Source: a virus
Direction: 5' to 3' (one strand)
DNA length: 64,000 nucleotides
Virus record (IMG/VR): IMGVR_UViG_3300025732_000037
Coordinates: 1-64,000 of that record
Part shown: one piece after another, positions 1-7,426 of the stretch
Numbering within the stretch: position 1 is the stretch's first letter
Layout of the letters: every line of letters begins with the position of its first letter
Made by a program: the position numbers and the translations under genes
The notes under the pieces: model-generated
Seen by the model: the letters and a program-made list of their open reading frames with translations, nothing else
Told to the model about the DNA's origin: nothing
Databases searched by the model: none

Positions 1-123
1 CTTTTCTTGGTTTTCGAGCAGGACAGCGGTTACAGCTCTACGATGAGAATCTTTGATTGGATCAAGACCCTGATAGTCTAGAAGAGGTGCCCACTTTTCC
101 TGCAGATGTTCTGAATGAAACAT
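1..123 (-). CDS. 23: Major capsid protein gp23, N-terminal 41 codons (cut by window edge)
   Basis: The minus strand reads from an ATG at 121-123 off the left edge with no stop. The visible N-terminus contains LQEKWAPLLDYQGL and RRAVTAVLLENQEK, which resembles the start of T4-type major capsid proteins (T4 gp23 has KWKPLLEGEGL and IFENQEK in the same places). It lies directly downstream of the scaffold gene 22, the T4 order. The product would assemble the prohead shell and lose its N-terminal part to the gp21 protease. A purine-rich stretch AAAAAGG lies before the ATG, but I see no exact late-promoter box. Confidence 0.85.
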   Translation of the reverse strand, partial: MFHSEHLQEKWAPLLDYQGLDPIKDSHRRAVTAVLLENQEK

Positions 124-180
124 TTGCGTTTTACCTTTTTACTAATTGTGTTTTTTGGGTTTGAATTATATTAAATTCAA

Positions 181-1368
181 TTATTTGCTGAATGCTGAAA
201 GCGTTCTCAGATATGCAGCCATTGAGTCAGAGACTTGCTCCGGAGCAACGTCTACACCTTCCGATAAAGTTTCAGTTTTAGCTGATGGAGAAGCTACTCT
301 TGAAGGGAAATATGATTCCTTCAAAGTCTCCAGTTTTTCACGATATTCTGTTTCACTTTCAAACTCAACACTTTCGGTAAGTGAAGCGAGCTTGTCTTTC
401 TGAGTGTCTGCAAGACCTTCAGAGACCTGTTCAAAGATTCCATCAGCAACCGCCTCTGCGAGACGCTTGTTTAGGGAAACATTCTTTTCGATTTGCTCGT
501 TGAGTTTTGTCTCCATTTCATCAAGTTTTTCTACCATACTCTCAAGCACATCATATTTATCTTCAGGGATTGATACATAATGTTCTTCAAAAAGACCCTT
601 CATTCCAGCAAGGAATGATTCGGTCATTTCGGTCTTAAGACCTTGTTCAATGACGAGTGCATTTTCTTGAATCCACTCATCAGCAACATACTCAAGATAA
701 GCATCTACACGCTCGCTGAGTTCTGTTTTAATTTCTTCAACTTCCTCTGCGAGTGCAACTGCATATTGCTCCTCAATTGCTTCTTGAATCTGAGAAACTT
801 TGGAGCGAAGAGCAGCTTCAAAAATGATGCGTGCTTTCTCTTGGAATTCTTCAGAAAGTTCCTCACCTTCAAGAAGAGCATTGACATCTTCTTCGATATC
901 AAACTCTTCTTTCATATCTTCCTCTTCCTCTTCCTCATCTTCATCTTCCTTCTTACCTTTTTTCTTACCGACTTCCTCTTCCTCTTCCTCTTCCTCTTCT
1001 TTCGCTTCTACGATGTCATCTTCTTCATCAACTTCTTCTTCGATTAGATCTTCATCTTCCAGTTCCTCTTCTTCCTTGTGAAGACCTTTCATCGGATCTG
1101 CAGGTGAAGCACCTTTATTTACAACATCCTTAACTTGCTTAAGCGTTGCTCCAGGTTCTCTGAGTTTTGCAGAATCGTCATCTGGACGATAGTTGTCCGG
1201 AGTAGGACCTCCAAGATCCTCCCAACTACCAGTTTGTCCAGGAGCCATAACTCCAGAAGCATTACTACCTGCTTTTTGCATTGGATCCCCTGCCTTAGCA
1301 TTTGCATTGACAGCGGTTCTGGATTGCTTTGTGCCTACTTCCATTTCTTGTAAATCTCCACGAGACAT
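181..1368 (-). CDS. 22: Prohead core scaffold protein gp22
   Basis: This 395-residue protein sits between protease gene 21 and capsid gene 23, the place of T4 gene 22. It is longer than T4 gp22 (about 269 residues). Residues about 98-165 are almost uninterrupted Glu/Asp with a short Lys patch. The rest is a long charged helix-rich, coiled-coil-like sequence, as expected for a scaffold that fills the prohead and is later degraded. The N-terminus contains GDLQE, fitting the (L/I)-x-E rule for gp21 cleavage in T4. The start is chosen for the GGAG ribosome site 9 nt upstream and a perfect late promoter at 1407-1414. Identity rests mainly on position and composition. Confidence 0.8.
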   Translation of the reverse strand: MSRGDLQEMEVGTKQSRTAVNANAKAGDPMQKAGSNASGVMAPGQTGSWEDLGGPTPDNYRPDDDSAKLREPGATLKQVKDVVNKGASPADPMKGLHKEEEELEDEDLIEEEVDEEDDIVEAKEEEEEEEEEVGKKKGKKEDEDEEEEEEDMKEEFDIEEDVNALLEGEELSEEFQEKARIIFEAALRSKVSQIQEAIEEQYAVALAEEVEEIKTELSERVDAYLEYVADEWIQENALVIEQGLKTEMTESFLAGMKGLFEEHYVSIPEDKYDVLESMVEKLDEMETKLNEQIEKNVSLNKRLAEAVADGIFEQVSEGLADTQKDKLASLTESVEFESETEYREKLETLKESYFPSRVASPSAKTETLSEGVDVAPEQVSDSMAAYLRTLSAFSK

Positions 1369-1406
1369 TTGAACTCTCCGTTTAACCTTTAGTTATAAAC
1401 TATATT

Positions 1407-1414
1407 TATTTATA
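1407..1414 (-). promoter_or_regulatory. T4-type late promoter box for gene 22
   Basis: The minus strand reads TATAAATA, the exact T4 late consensus, about 40 nt before the gene 22 start and downstream of the GIY-YIG gene. Confidence 0.75.
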
Positions 1415-1424
1415 AATTAATAAA

Positions 1425-2006
1425 TTACAATAGTATCTCATATTCATATCTTTTTTTAAAAGTCTGCTTAGAAACATTGAAGTATTCATAAGCATCTTTC
1501 ATACAACCAAATGTAATACCATTACAAATAATTTTTTTAGAATTTGGATTTTTTGAACCCTCGTTTCTTTTTGTAGAATTATCTACATATGGATTATTTA
1601 TTTCATAGTTTGGAATGTGTTTGTTTACGTCACCTATTTTTCTTTTATGATCTTCAGTTAATTTTTTGCCTAAATTTTTTGTTCTCAAATTATTTTTATG
1701 TTTGTTTGATAATTTGCAACCAGTTCTATCTGGAACCACTATATCTTTGTTTGTTAGAAATTGTTTGTAATAAGATATCAAAGAGGATTCTATTTTTAGT
1801 GAATTTTGATTAGATAAATTTTCAACAATTTTATATACTATTGGTTCAAATCCTAATTTTCTTATATTATCAATATAATTTAATTTCTTTTCATTATAGT
1901 TTGCGTATCCTTTAAGGTGTGCATTACATCTATCACCTTTTCCTTTACCAATATAAAATGGAGTTTTATTAATTGGATCAATTAAGGCATAAACATAATA
2001 TTCCAT
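1425..2006 (-). CDS. GIY-YIG homing-type endonuclease between genes 21 and 22
   Basis: This 193-residue protein begins MEYYVYALIDPINKTPFYIG, the first two motifs of a GIY-YIG nuclease, followed by KGKGDR. The middle has [10 protein letters not shown], a NUMOD3-like DNA-binding motif, and the C-terminus looks like a helix-turn-helix (FGCMKDAYEYFNVS). It is inserted in the otherwise conserved 21-22 junction. Alternative starts upstream (ATG at 2012, TTG at 2015) overlap the gene 21 stop. Free-standing GIY-YIG enzymes of this kind (T4 Seg proteins) cut related genomes and spread their own gene. It is AT-richer than its neighbours. Catalysis is untested. Confidence 0.85.
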   Translation of the reverse strand: MEYYVYALIDPINKTPFYIGKGKGDRCNAHLKGYANYNEKKLNYIDNIRKLGFEPIVYKIVENLSNQNSLKIESSLISYYKQFLTNKDIVVPDRTGCKLSNKHKNNLRTKNLGKKLTEDHKRKIGDVNKHIPNYEINNPYVDNSTKRNEGSKNPNSKKIICNGITFGCMKDAYEYFNVSKQTFKKRYEYEILL

Positions 2007-2011
2007 TATCA

Positions 2012-2662
2012 TCAAAGATTATTTAAAAACTCATTAAATAGACTTAATTTATACTCTTCAAGTATTTTTTGATCAACCAATCTATTAATTTCATTTTTGG
2101 TTTTATCAATTAACCAGTCATTTCTTGATGCGTCATAAATCCACTCAACGCCTTCCATGATTCCCTGAACGAATGCATCAGGAGCAGAAGGATCAGCAAC
2201 AATATCAGCTGCAGTTGCAAGCATAAAGTCTTCACCAACTTCCTTATAACCACCTCTGATATTTTCTCTCAGTGATCCAATACCACGAGAAGAAACGCCA
2301 AGAGTTACACCTTCTTTGAGAAGTGATTCTGCAATTTTACCCATTGGAGTAGAAAGAATCTGAGCTTTACCGATAAAATTGTTTCCTTCACGACAAAGTG
2401 AAACAATCATATGAGAAACACGATCTAGATTTACTGTAGGACCATCTGGATGACCAAGTTCTCCAAGAGCACGACCCTTATTTACATACTGTTCAGTGTA
2501 CCTTTTTACTTCACGTTCCATAATAGACATAGGATACATACGTCCATTACGGTTTACACATTCTGCCTGAAGGAAAGGACCTTGAATAAAAAGTTTTTGG
2601 TTTTTACCAGTTCCTTCGGTAATAACTTCAACCTTTTCGATTTCTTCTGTGATGAGTTTCAT
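2012..2662 (-). CDS. 21: Prohead core protein protease gp21
   Basis: This 216-residue protein is close to T4 gp21 (212 residues), the serine-type prohead protease that trims scaffold, capsid and internal proteins at (L/I)-x-E sites. GELGHPDGPTVNLDRVSH around residue 71 supplies the histidine region, and GVTLGVSSRGIGSL around 119-131 supplies the nucleophile serine. An upstream in-frame start is possible, but the ATG at 2660-2662 gives the family-typical N-terminus MKLITEEIEKVEVITE. Its substrates here probably include the proteins at 4542-4862, 57751-58428 and 59054-59746, which carry matching N-terminal sites. Confidence 0.9.
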   Translation of the reverse strand: MKLITEEIEKVEVITEGTGKNQKLFIQGPFLQAECVNRNGRMYPMSIMEREVKRYTEQYVNKGRALGELGHPDGPTVNLDRVSHMIVSLCREGNNFIGKAQILSTPMGKIAESLLKEGVTLGVSSRGIGSLRENIRGGYKEVGEDFMLATAADIVADPSAPDAFVQGIMEGVEWIYDASRNDWLIDKTKNEINRLVDQKILEEYKLSLFNEFLNNL

Positions 2663-2667
2663 AGTTC

Positions 2668-2937
2668 TTAGTTGGTAAATCCTACTTTTGCTGCTTTTAC
2701 TAATGATGATGATGACCAAATAACATAAGATGCTGGTTTTTCTAAAAACTCAACAGTATTTTGTGGCATAGTAAATGATGCAGTATCTGCAGCACCAACA
2801 GTGCTTGAAATACTTACTGTTGCAACACCAGAGTTTCCGTTATATAATCTTACGCAAGTTGATTCACTGATACTTGATGCAGTACCTGCAGTCGTCGGTA
2901 AAGCGATTTCAGACGCAAATATTTTTGTCCTTTGCAT
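2668..2937 (-). CDS. Small virion-cluster protein of unknown function (89 aa)
   Basis: I do not recognise this protein. It is short, Ser/Thr/Ala-rich and apparently all-beta (SGVATVSISSTVGAADTASFTM), without a signal or membrane segment. It lies 5 nt upstream of gene 21 and is preceded by a duplicated late-promoter motif, so it is expressed late. Its composition suggests a minor virion or decoration protein, which is inference from position. Confidence 0.65.
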   Translation of the reverse strand: MQRTKIFASEIALPTTAGTASSISESTCVRLYNGNSGVATVSISSTVGAADTASFTMPQNTVEFLEKPASYVIWSSSSLVKAAKVGFTN

Positions 2938-2953
2938 TTTATGAGATATTATT

Positions 2954-2981
2954 ATTAGTTATTTATTATTAGTTATTTATT
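2954..2981 (-). promoter_or_regulatory. Tandem duplicated late promoter motif
   Basis: Two perfect 14-bp copies, back to back, each contain AATAAATAACT on the minus strand, a close variant of TATAAATA. They lie between the 516-residue protein gene and the 89-residue gene and could give two start sites. Confidence 0.5.
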
Positions 2982-2987
2982 ATTTAA

Positions 2988-4538
2988 TCAATCCTCAATA
3001 AATGTAATGCCAGCATCAACTCTGTTTATCTGTCCAGAAGAACTAATTGCTAATGCAAGTCTTGTTTTTGGTGGTAAAACTATTCTCAAATCTGAAATAT
3101 CAATAGTTTCAGAAGAACCTGAGGTAATAACAAAAACTGCTAAAGGAGTTCCTGTGATTGTTGCATCTGTAGTAGAATATGCAGAAGCATTACCAACTTT
3201 TGTAAAACTTGGAGTTACTGAATAAGTCGGTTCAAGATACAAATACACCAAACAGGGAGCATCACCCGCAGTTTTAGCACCGCAAGTTAGTTTTTTAACT
3301 ATAATTTCCCTAGAATTAATTTTATTATTTGATGTAATATTTCCTTTAATTGAAAGTAAATGTGTAATAGTATCTGCTGGTATTGAAGTAGTCCTTGATG
3401 AATATGCTGCAACTGGATAATCTACTGGAGAAATAGGACCCTCAATAGCACCTAAAATTGATGCTCCAGATATTGTTACTCCCAATCCACTATTACCTGA
3501 GAGTTCTGCAGCAACATATCCAATCTTTAATGATGGATTATCTAAATGGACTGTAGTATTTTGATTACTATAATGCTCGTGGTGAATAAAAATCATATCA
3601 CCATTAGTTGGATTTTCTATTGCATAATGCATCTCACCAGCACCCAACCAACGGAAATTGATTTGGAATACATTTAATGTTTGTGGATTAAGAGTAACCA
3701 AAGAAGGATTGGATGTCCCACCAACACCAGTTAAATTATCAAGGTTCCAATCTTCCTGATAAGTCCAGTGTTCTGTTTGATTTACTCCCGTTTGTGCAGT
3801 AGTTGATGTTGCTACAAGTGTTCCATTACTCGTCATAGAGAATGTTCCACTCTTGGGTCCAAGACTATTTGATATGAACATTATTTCATTACTTCTATAA
3901 TCAACAGTCCATCCTGGAAATTTTTGTGTTCCTATTCCAGCAGCATTATCAAAAGTAGTTGTTCCCGCACCAATACTTACAGTCGTTGCAGTTCCTGCAA
4001 GAGTAACTGTGATATTTTCTGTTCCTGATGCTTTAGTATCAATAGTAAATCTGTGAAGATGTGCTTTACCTCCATTTGCACGAACAATACCAAACTTACC
4101 ATCAGTATTGTATCCAACCTGAAGTGCTTGTTCTTGTGTAAAGAATCCTGCTCTTTGTGTATAACCCGTTCTTCCAACATCAAACTTTGCAGTAAATCTT
4201 GCAAGAGCACCTTGTCCAGGACGATATCTTACTGTTTTTTTGGAACGAACAACTCCATAACCATAAGCACCAGTTCCTGTTGATGCTTCAATTAAATGAT
4301 TTGAAGTTGTAATTCCTGTTCCAAATTCATATCTTTCAACTTTATTTGGGTCAAGTCCATAAATTCCATCAAATTGAATGATTGGAGTTGGAGTGACTGT
4401 GAGTAGTTCTCCAAAAGCACTTCTAGAAGTGGCACCATCGTTTAGTATGTTTCCATATTGATCTGCACGAATATAGACTTCATGTAGGCTTCTTTCTTGA
4501 TTTAAATAATCTTGTTTAGTCTTATTCCACTGTGCCAT
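2988..4538 (-). CDS. Putative virion structural protein in the capsid cluster (516 aa)
   Basis: This 516-residue protein lies between the gp68-like gene and gene 21. The N-terminal half has aromatic and charged blocks (HEVYIRADQYGNIL, VRYRPGQGALARFTAKFD, RTGYTQRAGFF). The C-terminal half is Ser/Thr-rich beta sequence without charges. There is no signal peptide or membrane segment. It has no T4 counterpart at this place. The pattern fits a fibre, decoration or head-attached protein of marine T4-like phages, but I cannot assign a function. It starts with MAQWNKTKQDYLNQER, with a weak ribosome site. Confidence 0.7.
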   Translation of the reverse strand: MAQWNKTKQDYLNQERSLHEVYIRADQYGNILNDGATSRSAFGELLTVTPTPIIQFDGIYGLDPNKVERYEFGTGITTSNHLIEASTGTGAYGYGVVRSKKTVRYRPGQGALARFTAKFDVGRTGYTQRAGFFTQEQALQVGYNTDGKFGIVRANGGKAHLHRFTIDTKASGTENITVTLAGTATTVSIGAGTTTFDNAAGIGTQKFPGWTVDYRSNEIMFISNSLGPKSGTFSMTSNGTLVATSTTAQTGVNQTEHWTYQEDWNLDNLTGVGGTSNPSLVTLNPQTLNVFQINFRWLGAGEMHYAIENPTNGDMIFIHHEHYSNQNTTVHLDNPSLKIGYVAAELSGNSGLGVTISGASILGAIEGPISPVDYPVAAYSSRTTSIPADTITHLLSIKGNITSNNKINSREIIVKKLTCGAKTAGDAPCLVYLYLEPTYSVTPSFTKVGNASAYSTTDATITGTPLAVFVITSGSSETIDISDLRIVLPPKTRLALAISSSGQINRVDAGITFIED

Positions 4539-4541
4539 TTA

Positions 4542-4862
4542 TCAATCAATCCATTCTAATTTAGATGGGTGATATCTTTGTACGTTTTTAATATTTAAAT
4601 TCTTTTCCACAACGGGATAAATTTGATGAACAACTGCTCCAGGATAGTCGGATTGAAGTTGCTCACCAAGATCTCTAGTTGATGGAATTCCGTTTTTAGT
4701 AATAAGTTCTAAACGATATAAACTTCCCTGCCACATTACATCGGCAACATATTCCTCACCGACTTGTTGTGGTTGTTCTGATTGTGAGTTGATATAAAGA
4801 TTTCCTGTGAAATCTCCAGCAATATTAACTGATTCTGAGATAAATTGCTTGAAAGATTTCAT
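4542..4862 (-). CDS. Prohead core/internal protein with capsid-targeting N-terminus (gp68 position)
   Basis: This 106-residue protein occupies the place of T4 gene 68 (prohead core). It begins MKSFKQFISESV, which resembles the T4 capsid-targeting peptide MKTYQEFIAEA of internal proteins; FISE followed by S matches the (I/L)-x-E cleavage rule. Residues about 40-90 (VMWQGSLYRLEL, PSTRDLGEQLQSDYPGAVV) form a compact domain that recurs in the 445-residue protein at 11606-12943. It is 3 nt from the upstream 52-codon gene. I infer packaging in the head and cleavage by gp21. Confidence 0.7.
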   Translation of the reverse strand: MKSFKQFISESVNIAGDFTGNLYINSQSEQPQQVGEEYVADVMWQGSLYRLELITKNGIPSTRDLGEQLQSDYPGAVVHQIYPVVEKNLNIKNVQRYHPSKLEWID

Positions 4863-4863
4863 G

Positions 4864-5022
4864 TCATTCCTCGTTTTGATCTACATCAAACATACTCATT
4901 GCCACTGCGGGACGAATTTCATCAATCTTTTCGGATGCTTTTGCAAACAAGAGATCTTTGATTTTATCGCTGATATTAGATGGGGACTCATCCGCAACAA
5001 TCATATCCAGTAAATCATCCAT
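4864..5022 (-). CDS. Small prohead core protein, gp67-like (52 aa)
   Basis: This short acidic helical protein starts MDDLLDMIVADESPSNISDK and ends in DQNEE. It sits directly after portal gene 20, where T4 has gene 67, a small acidic core protein. An exact late box at 5051-5058 lies 29 nt upstream. Similarity to gp67 is by position, size and charge, so the name is tentative. Its stop is followed 1 nt later by the next start, which implies translational coupling. Confidence 0.7.
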   Translation of the reverse strand: MDDLLDMIVADESPSNISDKIKDLLFAKASEKIDEIRPAVAMSMFDVDQNEE

Positions 5023-5050
5023 TTTTATTAGTCCAATTAAGAGTCGTTTT

Positions 5051-5058
5051 TATTTATA
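5051..5058 (-). promoter_or_regulatory. T4-type late promoter box for the core-protein genes
   Basis: An exact TATAAATA on the minus strand overlaps the last codons of gene 20 and lies 29 nt before the gp67-like start. Confidence 0.75.
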
Positions 5059-6745
5059 TCTCACCACCCTTTGGCATTTCAATTGCTTTAGTATCAATTT
5101 GCGTCATTTTTTCATCAGAACGTAAATCTGGTTCCATAACTGGTTGACCCAAATCCATACCAGCAGACTCTGGACCTAATGGCATACCAGTAGTTGGATC
5201 TATTGTCATATTTGGATCTGGAATAATACCATCTTTAATTTCTTTTTCAATAATAGCATCTTGCTCAATAATTTCACTATCAGTTTGTCTTAGAATTTTA
5301 CGTCTTACATAATCCTGAGAGAAATATTTTCCAACATATGGTTCAGCAACTTGAACCATACTCAATCTTTCATTGAGTAGTTCTGCATCTTTAAGTTCTG
5401 CAAAATGATTATCATATAAGAAATCATACTGAATATGCTCATCCATTATTGCCCAATCTTCTGGTGTAATAATGTTTTTAAGAATTAACTGAGTTTTCAG
5501 CATATCACTGAACATATGTGAAAATCTCTTTCTCAATCTCGAAACAAACTTACTGAACTTAACTTCATCGCGCAAAATTTCAGAAGAACGACCAAGATTA
5601 AAACCACCTTCTCCGTCCATTCTTGATGGTGGAACATTCAACGAACGATAAAGTTTTTTCTGGAAATAATTAATATCTGTGATTTCTCCAAGATTTTGTC
5701 CTCCGGGAAGAGTTGAGATTTCTGTGCCTCTACCACCTTCCCTTCTTGGGAGCCAAAAATCTTCAAGCATCGCCATAAACTTTTTATCATCACGAATTTC
5801 TCCCGTATTTGCATCGTAAACAAGTTTATTGCGATACCTCATCATAACATCTCTGAGATATTGCTCTGCTTTTACTTTTGGTAAATTGCCAACATCAATA
5901 TAGAAAATCCTTCTTTCTGGTGCGCGAGAAAGACGATAAATTACTAGTGAGTCTTCAATCATTCTAAGTTGATTGAGTGACTTAATTGCTTTATGGAGAT
6001 AAGAAAGAGTTGAACCTTTATTTCTATCTACCAGTCCAGATGTACAATAAGTAATGGAATCTTTTGTCATTTTGATTCCAGCATTTGACCCACCTAAAGA
6101 TCCTGGAGATGGAGTTCCTGTGGGATATGACATTTTTGGTTCATAGATAAAGTATTCTTCAATTTCAGGAAAGTCATAATCCATTGGATTATTGACTGTT
6201 CTATTTGAAAGTTTATATTTGTCGCTTTCCTTTTTTTTAGCCTGACGTACATAACGCATTTTCATTGCGTCAATATACCTCAATTCTTGTATACCCGCCT
6301 CTGGATTTTTTAAATCTATTATTTTATGGTAGTAAAGTCTACCGTCAATATACCAATTTCTGTAAATTTCATGAGATTTTTTATCAAAATCTAAAAGTTC
6401 TAAAATATATTTGAATTCTTGTCTGATTTTTTTCTTAATACCATCACTTGCATTCAGATTATCCAAATCAATTTGGACGGGACTATCATTTGTATCCGAT
6501 ACTATAGCTTCGTTAACAATATCTTCAATAGCACTATCGCATTCTGGGTGAAGAGCCATTTCACGATATCTTTTAATGAGATCAAACTCTGTTCTATAAA
6601 CACCCTCAATATCTACATAAGAACCAAAAAAACCACTACTCAGATAATGGTCAACCCCGTCCTCCTTATTTGGGGGAACGGGGGAAACCGAACTTTGAGA
6701 TAATGAATTGTTATCTTCAATCGAAAAACCAAATAGTTTCGCCAT
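5054..6745 (-). CDS. 20: Portal vertex protein gp20
   Basis: This 563-residue protein matches the T4 portal family (T4 gp20 is 524 residues). Recognisable stretches are DLIKRYREMALHPECDSAIEDIVNEAIV near residue 60, GRLYYHKIIDL near 135, and LPRREGGRGTEISTLPGGQNL near 335, the last being the region widely used as a gp20 marker. It forms the dodecameric ring through which gp17 pumps DNA and to which the neck binds. The C-terminus is acidic. A late box variant lies about 30 nt upstream of the ATG. Confidence 0.95.
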   Translation of the reverse strand: MAKLFGFSIEDNNSLSQSSVSPVPPNKEDGVDHYLSSGFFGSYVDIEGVYRTEFDLIKRYREMALHPECDSAIEDIVNEAIVSDTNDSPVQIDLDNLNASDGIKKKIRQEFKYILELLDFDKKSHEIYRNWYIDGRLYYHKIIDLKNPEAGIQELRYIDAMKMRYVRQAKKKESDKYKLSNRTVNNPMDYDFPEIEEYFIYEPKMSYPTGTPSPGSLGGSNAGIKMTKDSITYCTSGLVDRNKGSTLSYLHKAIKSLNQLRMIEDSLVIYRLSRAPERRIFYIDVGNLPKVKAEQYLRDVMMRYRNKLVYDANTGEIRDDKKFMAMLEDFWLPRREGGRGTEISTLPGGQNLGEITDINYFQKKLYRSLNVPPSRMDGEGGFNLGRSSEILRDEVKFSKFVSRLRKRFSHMFSDMLKTQLILKNIITPEDWAIMDEHIQYDFLYDNHFAELKDAELLNERLSMVQVAEPYVGKYFSQDYVRRKILRQTDSEIIEQDAIIEKEIKDGIIPDPNMTIDPTTGMPLGPESAGMDLGQPVMEPDLRSDEKMTQIDTKAIEMPKGGEI

Positions 6746-6775
6746 AATTTATTTTATACTTAATTGAATAATAAG

Positions 6776-6783
6776 TATTTATT
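6776..6783 (-). promoter_or_regulatory. Late promoter box variant for gene 20
   Basis: AATAAATA followed by CTT on the minus strand overlaps the gene 19 stop and precedes the gene 20 ATG by about 30 nt. Confidence 0.55.
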
Positions 6784-7393
6784 ATTCTCCTATTTCTCCT
6801 TTTAGCGCAGGAGTCCAGTATTGAACTTGGAATGAAACTGAGAACTCTTCAATAGTATTAGTTGAATCATAACTTAGATCAATTGCACTAATAGAAGTTG
6901 GGAAGATATCATGAAACTTGTAAATAGTCTCTACAGGTGTGCCAGCATTATTAGTGCTTAATCCTTGACCAGTTCCTGCATCTCCTCCAGTTGTTCTAAC
7001 ATTTGCTGGCAACCTAGTCAATTGCTTAACATAAGCATCGACCATATAACTGTTGGGATCAGTTGCACCACTGGAATCTCCATATTGTCCAATAAAGTTC
7101 ATCCAATCTTCAAATACTCTTCTGATACTAAAGTTTTCATCATTAATGACTGTTACTGACCATTCATCATACGTTCTATCTCCAGCTACTTTAAAATTTC
7201 TTCCTCTAAATGGAACATCAATCATACCGATGCTTGATGCAGGAAGAGTTGAAGCCTTGCATAAAATAGAAAACGTGTCATCAAGTGTTCCACCTCCTGG
7301 AATTGCTCCAGGAATGCGAACTTCAAATAGATTGGGGCGGGCCCCGCCGCCAATCAATGTAGACTTAAATTTTTGAATAGTGGATTCTGCCAT
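6782..7393 (-). CDS. 19: Tail tube protein gp19
   Basis: This 203-residue protein resembles T4 gp19 (163 residues), with the N-terminal ARPNLFEVRIPG and the tube signature ASTLPASSIGMIDVPFRGRNFKVAGDRTYDEWSVTVIND at about residues 48-86. It stacks in hexameric rings inside the sheath. The extra length lies in a Thr/Asn/Gly-rich segment around residues 120-150. It has the strongest ribosome site of the region (AGGAGG, 8 nt before ATG), which fits a highly abundant structural protein. Confidence 0.95.
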   Translation of the reverse strand: MAESTIQKFKSTLIGGGARPNLFEVRIPGAIPGGGTLDDTFSILCKASTLPASSIGMIDVPFRGRNFKVAGDRTYDEWSVTVINDENFSIRRVFEDWMNFIGQYGDSSGATDPNSYMVDAYVKQLTRLPANVRTTGGDAGTGQGLSTNNAGTPVETIYKFHDIFPTSISAIDLSYDSTNTIEEFSVSFQVQYWTPALKGEIGE

Positions 7394-7426
7394 TTTTAGT
7401 TCCTCCTTTTAAGTGTCTAATTAAAA

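Noticed and set aside
800-1081. Ser-rich open frame on the plus strand.
   Set aside because: It is the complement of the poly-Glu tract of gene 22.
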